Shown one piece after another: positions 16,801 to 17,117 of a stretch of 17,117 nt of DNA. Origin of the DNA: Chrysochromulina tobinii (lineage: Eukaryota > Haptophyta > Prymnesiales > Chrysochromulinaceae); contig JWZX01002847.1 of the NCBI GenBank assembly GCA_001275005.1, positions 1 through 17,117 of the forward strand, in the 5' to 3' direction. The stretch's first letter is position 1; every line of letters begins with the position of its first letter. The position numbers and the translations under genes were made by a program. Below the pieces are notes generated by a model. That model did not search any database. It was not told the DNA's origin and saw only the letters and a program-made list of their open reading frames with translations.

Positions 16801-17117
16801 GGCCATCGCCTCGAGCTTCTCGGCGGCCATCGCCTTCATCGCCTCGAGCTGCTCGGCGGCCGCGGCCGCCGACCGAGCTGCCTCCGCCTGCGCCGCCGCG
16901 TCCGCCCCGGCATTCGCCGTCGCTGCCTCGAGCTTCGCCGCCCACTCCGCCCGCTCTGCCGCTCTGGCCGCCTCCCACTGCGCCTTCTCGGCGGCGATGG
17001 CCTCTTGCACCTGCTGCGGCAGCCTCGCCTGCGTCGCGCGCCAGAGCGCCGACTGCATGCCGGTCATCGCGTTCTTGGTCTTGCGCTCTGTGGAAGCCGC
17101 CGCCGCCTCCGCCTGCG
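13834..17117 (-). CDS. Large coiled-coil protein with disordered RPRSA-rich C-terminus, 5'-partial
   Basis: The frame is open from the right edge (residues before the Met at 17067 read AEAAAASTERKTKNA) to TAG at 13836-13834, about 1093 visible residues, so the start lies outside the window. Using the Met at 17067 as residue 1, residues 10-620 are mostly heptad coiled coil, with near-repeats AEKLEAMAAEHLEAM (DNA repeat about 16769-16860) and an (A/E)-only stretch near 490. A more globular part (about 590-690) follows, then a Pro-rich linker PPPPPRRPSSPRRPSSP near 700. A helix HEKAMEAFATVVYTPEGFGE lies near 795, and a disordered tail carries RPRSA motifs and Gly/Pro runs. Such Arg-Pro-Arg-Ser-Ala motifs are common in algal cytoskeletal and flagellar proteins, but I recognise no family and assign no function. 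There is no membrane segment. Confidence 0.75.
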   Translation of the reverse strand, partial: QAEAAAASTERKTKNAMTGMQSALWRATQARLPQQVQEAIAAEKAQWEAARAAERAEWAAKLEAATANAGADAAAQAEAARSAAAAAEQLEAMKAMAAEKLEAMAAEHLEAMEAMAAGFEAKLAQARASAGAGLPEQLAAQLAARVQEIEAERAAPGPLCALVQAASEVLSPRVGAVLSEALHSAQQRQLIELTAATSEGKDSKVLDDAVTVAWNHLWALSLSPAEGREHALAAMQAEHEAARARVGQHVGQEAELGRRKSARERAEEEDGFSGFRRSLRELIALHDRLAHEEATNAALRRDLEAACLATDAAERRFSEQEHSLVQLRTAVVRLTELSAALDLELRQQKQACAELEQSLARAAHELRLEKEHAEAAAERHAESVAELEARLTGGRGGRSRRFGSAEHVSAPPSAADFELQVHERAQLETLREEVERQKAMRLAAATGGPDAGLAEARLEALRAELAGAEAAHEAVVAELTAAWHADILRWGEAAARREAAEAAAEAEAAAEAEAEAFITSAEKGAACLEMDPDPDAEAAGGARRVGPSSQRERQLEAQRRRHEGALSELRRLQALERARAASAANLLAEGLWEGLGASRDQYTRAFAKLPPAAPELPPGVAAPEATLAAWRALSAQSSRMAQLAVEAMARRAALFCRQASSLIGIHEPAAATTLLANRSADVEIPTALPALSTPLLTATALEHMLTAMRTLPPPPPRRPSSPRRPSSPAGAEGGGSAIAGAVSAPDLLSRAIQSVQPHRPTIFLPGMRASTDAAPPPMLNAMAQRQMEAARKAEAKRQALVELRRVQHEKAMEAFATVVYTPEGFGELRSCLDPAPGRRPRSAAAAVRRPVARSASAAHLTSTHAPSRAEADAAVTRALAQHPSALELAYVTTSPHLMPPPSIEPLAGGLTRPRSAHATANYAHAGSAPVCSASYLHVSGGGMLALPVRAHEHPMPSPAGHRTPATRQPPPRAQSAAARPTTADVRVRAASFAIGGGGGGSGRTGGGGGGCAGAHSTPLIASAALVGAQHGAQPPPRNPTGDGDNTVEPPRAASCAPLPQSLSAHATSKVPPGWAAVGDGQPAIGGMAAAASR
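16769..16860. repeat. Imperfect coding repeat in gene 8 coiled coil
   Basis: Units built from GCCATCGCCTCGAG plus CTGCTCGGCG recur three to four times. On the minus strand they encode alternating LEAM and AAEKLEAM/AAEHLEAM blocks. The repeat keeps the reading frame and extends the coiled coil. Confidence 0.7.

Overview
The window looks like nuclear DNA of a GC-rich unicellular eukaryotic alga. A haptophyte (Emiliania/Chrysochromulina/Prymnesium-like) is my best guess, and another marine microalga is possible. The evidence is eukaryote-only protein types (a golgin GRIP domain, a CBM20-trehalose-phosphate synthase/phosphatase fusion of the plant class II type, a membrane-anchored sphingosine-phosphate-lyase-like protein), long Ala/Glu/Gly-rich low-complexity coiled coils, abundant micro- and minisatellites, one well-supported spliceosomal intron, and no bacterial operon features. 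I saw no tRNA, rRNA, CRISPR array or transposon.

Layout: (1) 1-2292 (+), 3' part of a GRIP-domain coiled-coil golgin that enters from the left edge. (2) 2560-3639 (-), an unrecognised Ala/Arg-rich coiled-coil protein, convergent with gene 1. (3) 3961-7110 (-), a CBM20 + GT20 + HAD trehalose-phosphate protein with key catalytic positions changed in both enzyme domains. (4) 7389-8156 (-), a short, divergent protein resembling the catalytic half of malonyl-CoA decarboxylase. (5) 8281-9534 (+), a putative glycosyltransferase-like protein divergent from gene 4; good-looking coding sequence continues out of frame to 9713. (6) 9714-10519, a gene-poor stretch with a 14-bp x 11 minisatellite. (7) 13447-10520 (-), a two-exon gene for a protein with two consecutive PLP fold-type-I domains. 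The first has lost the PLP lysine, the second keeps it, and C-terminal membrane segments follow. The exon junction needs a +1 shift at a CTT TAA site. (8) 17117-13834 (-), a very large coiled-coil protein that leaves the right edge.

No pathway joins all the genes. Genes 3, 4 and 7 concern carbohydrate, acyl-CoA and possibly sphingolipid or amine metabolism, and each carries a domain with altered catalytic residues, so the window is rich in candidate pseudoenzymes. The most noteworthy objects are the tandem PLP protein (decayed plus intact domain) with its frameshifted splice junction, and the trehalose protein that may be a starch- or glucan-binding regulator rather than an enzyme. All family assignments come from motif recognition by eye; no search was run.
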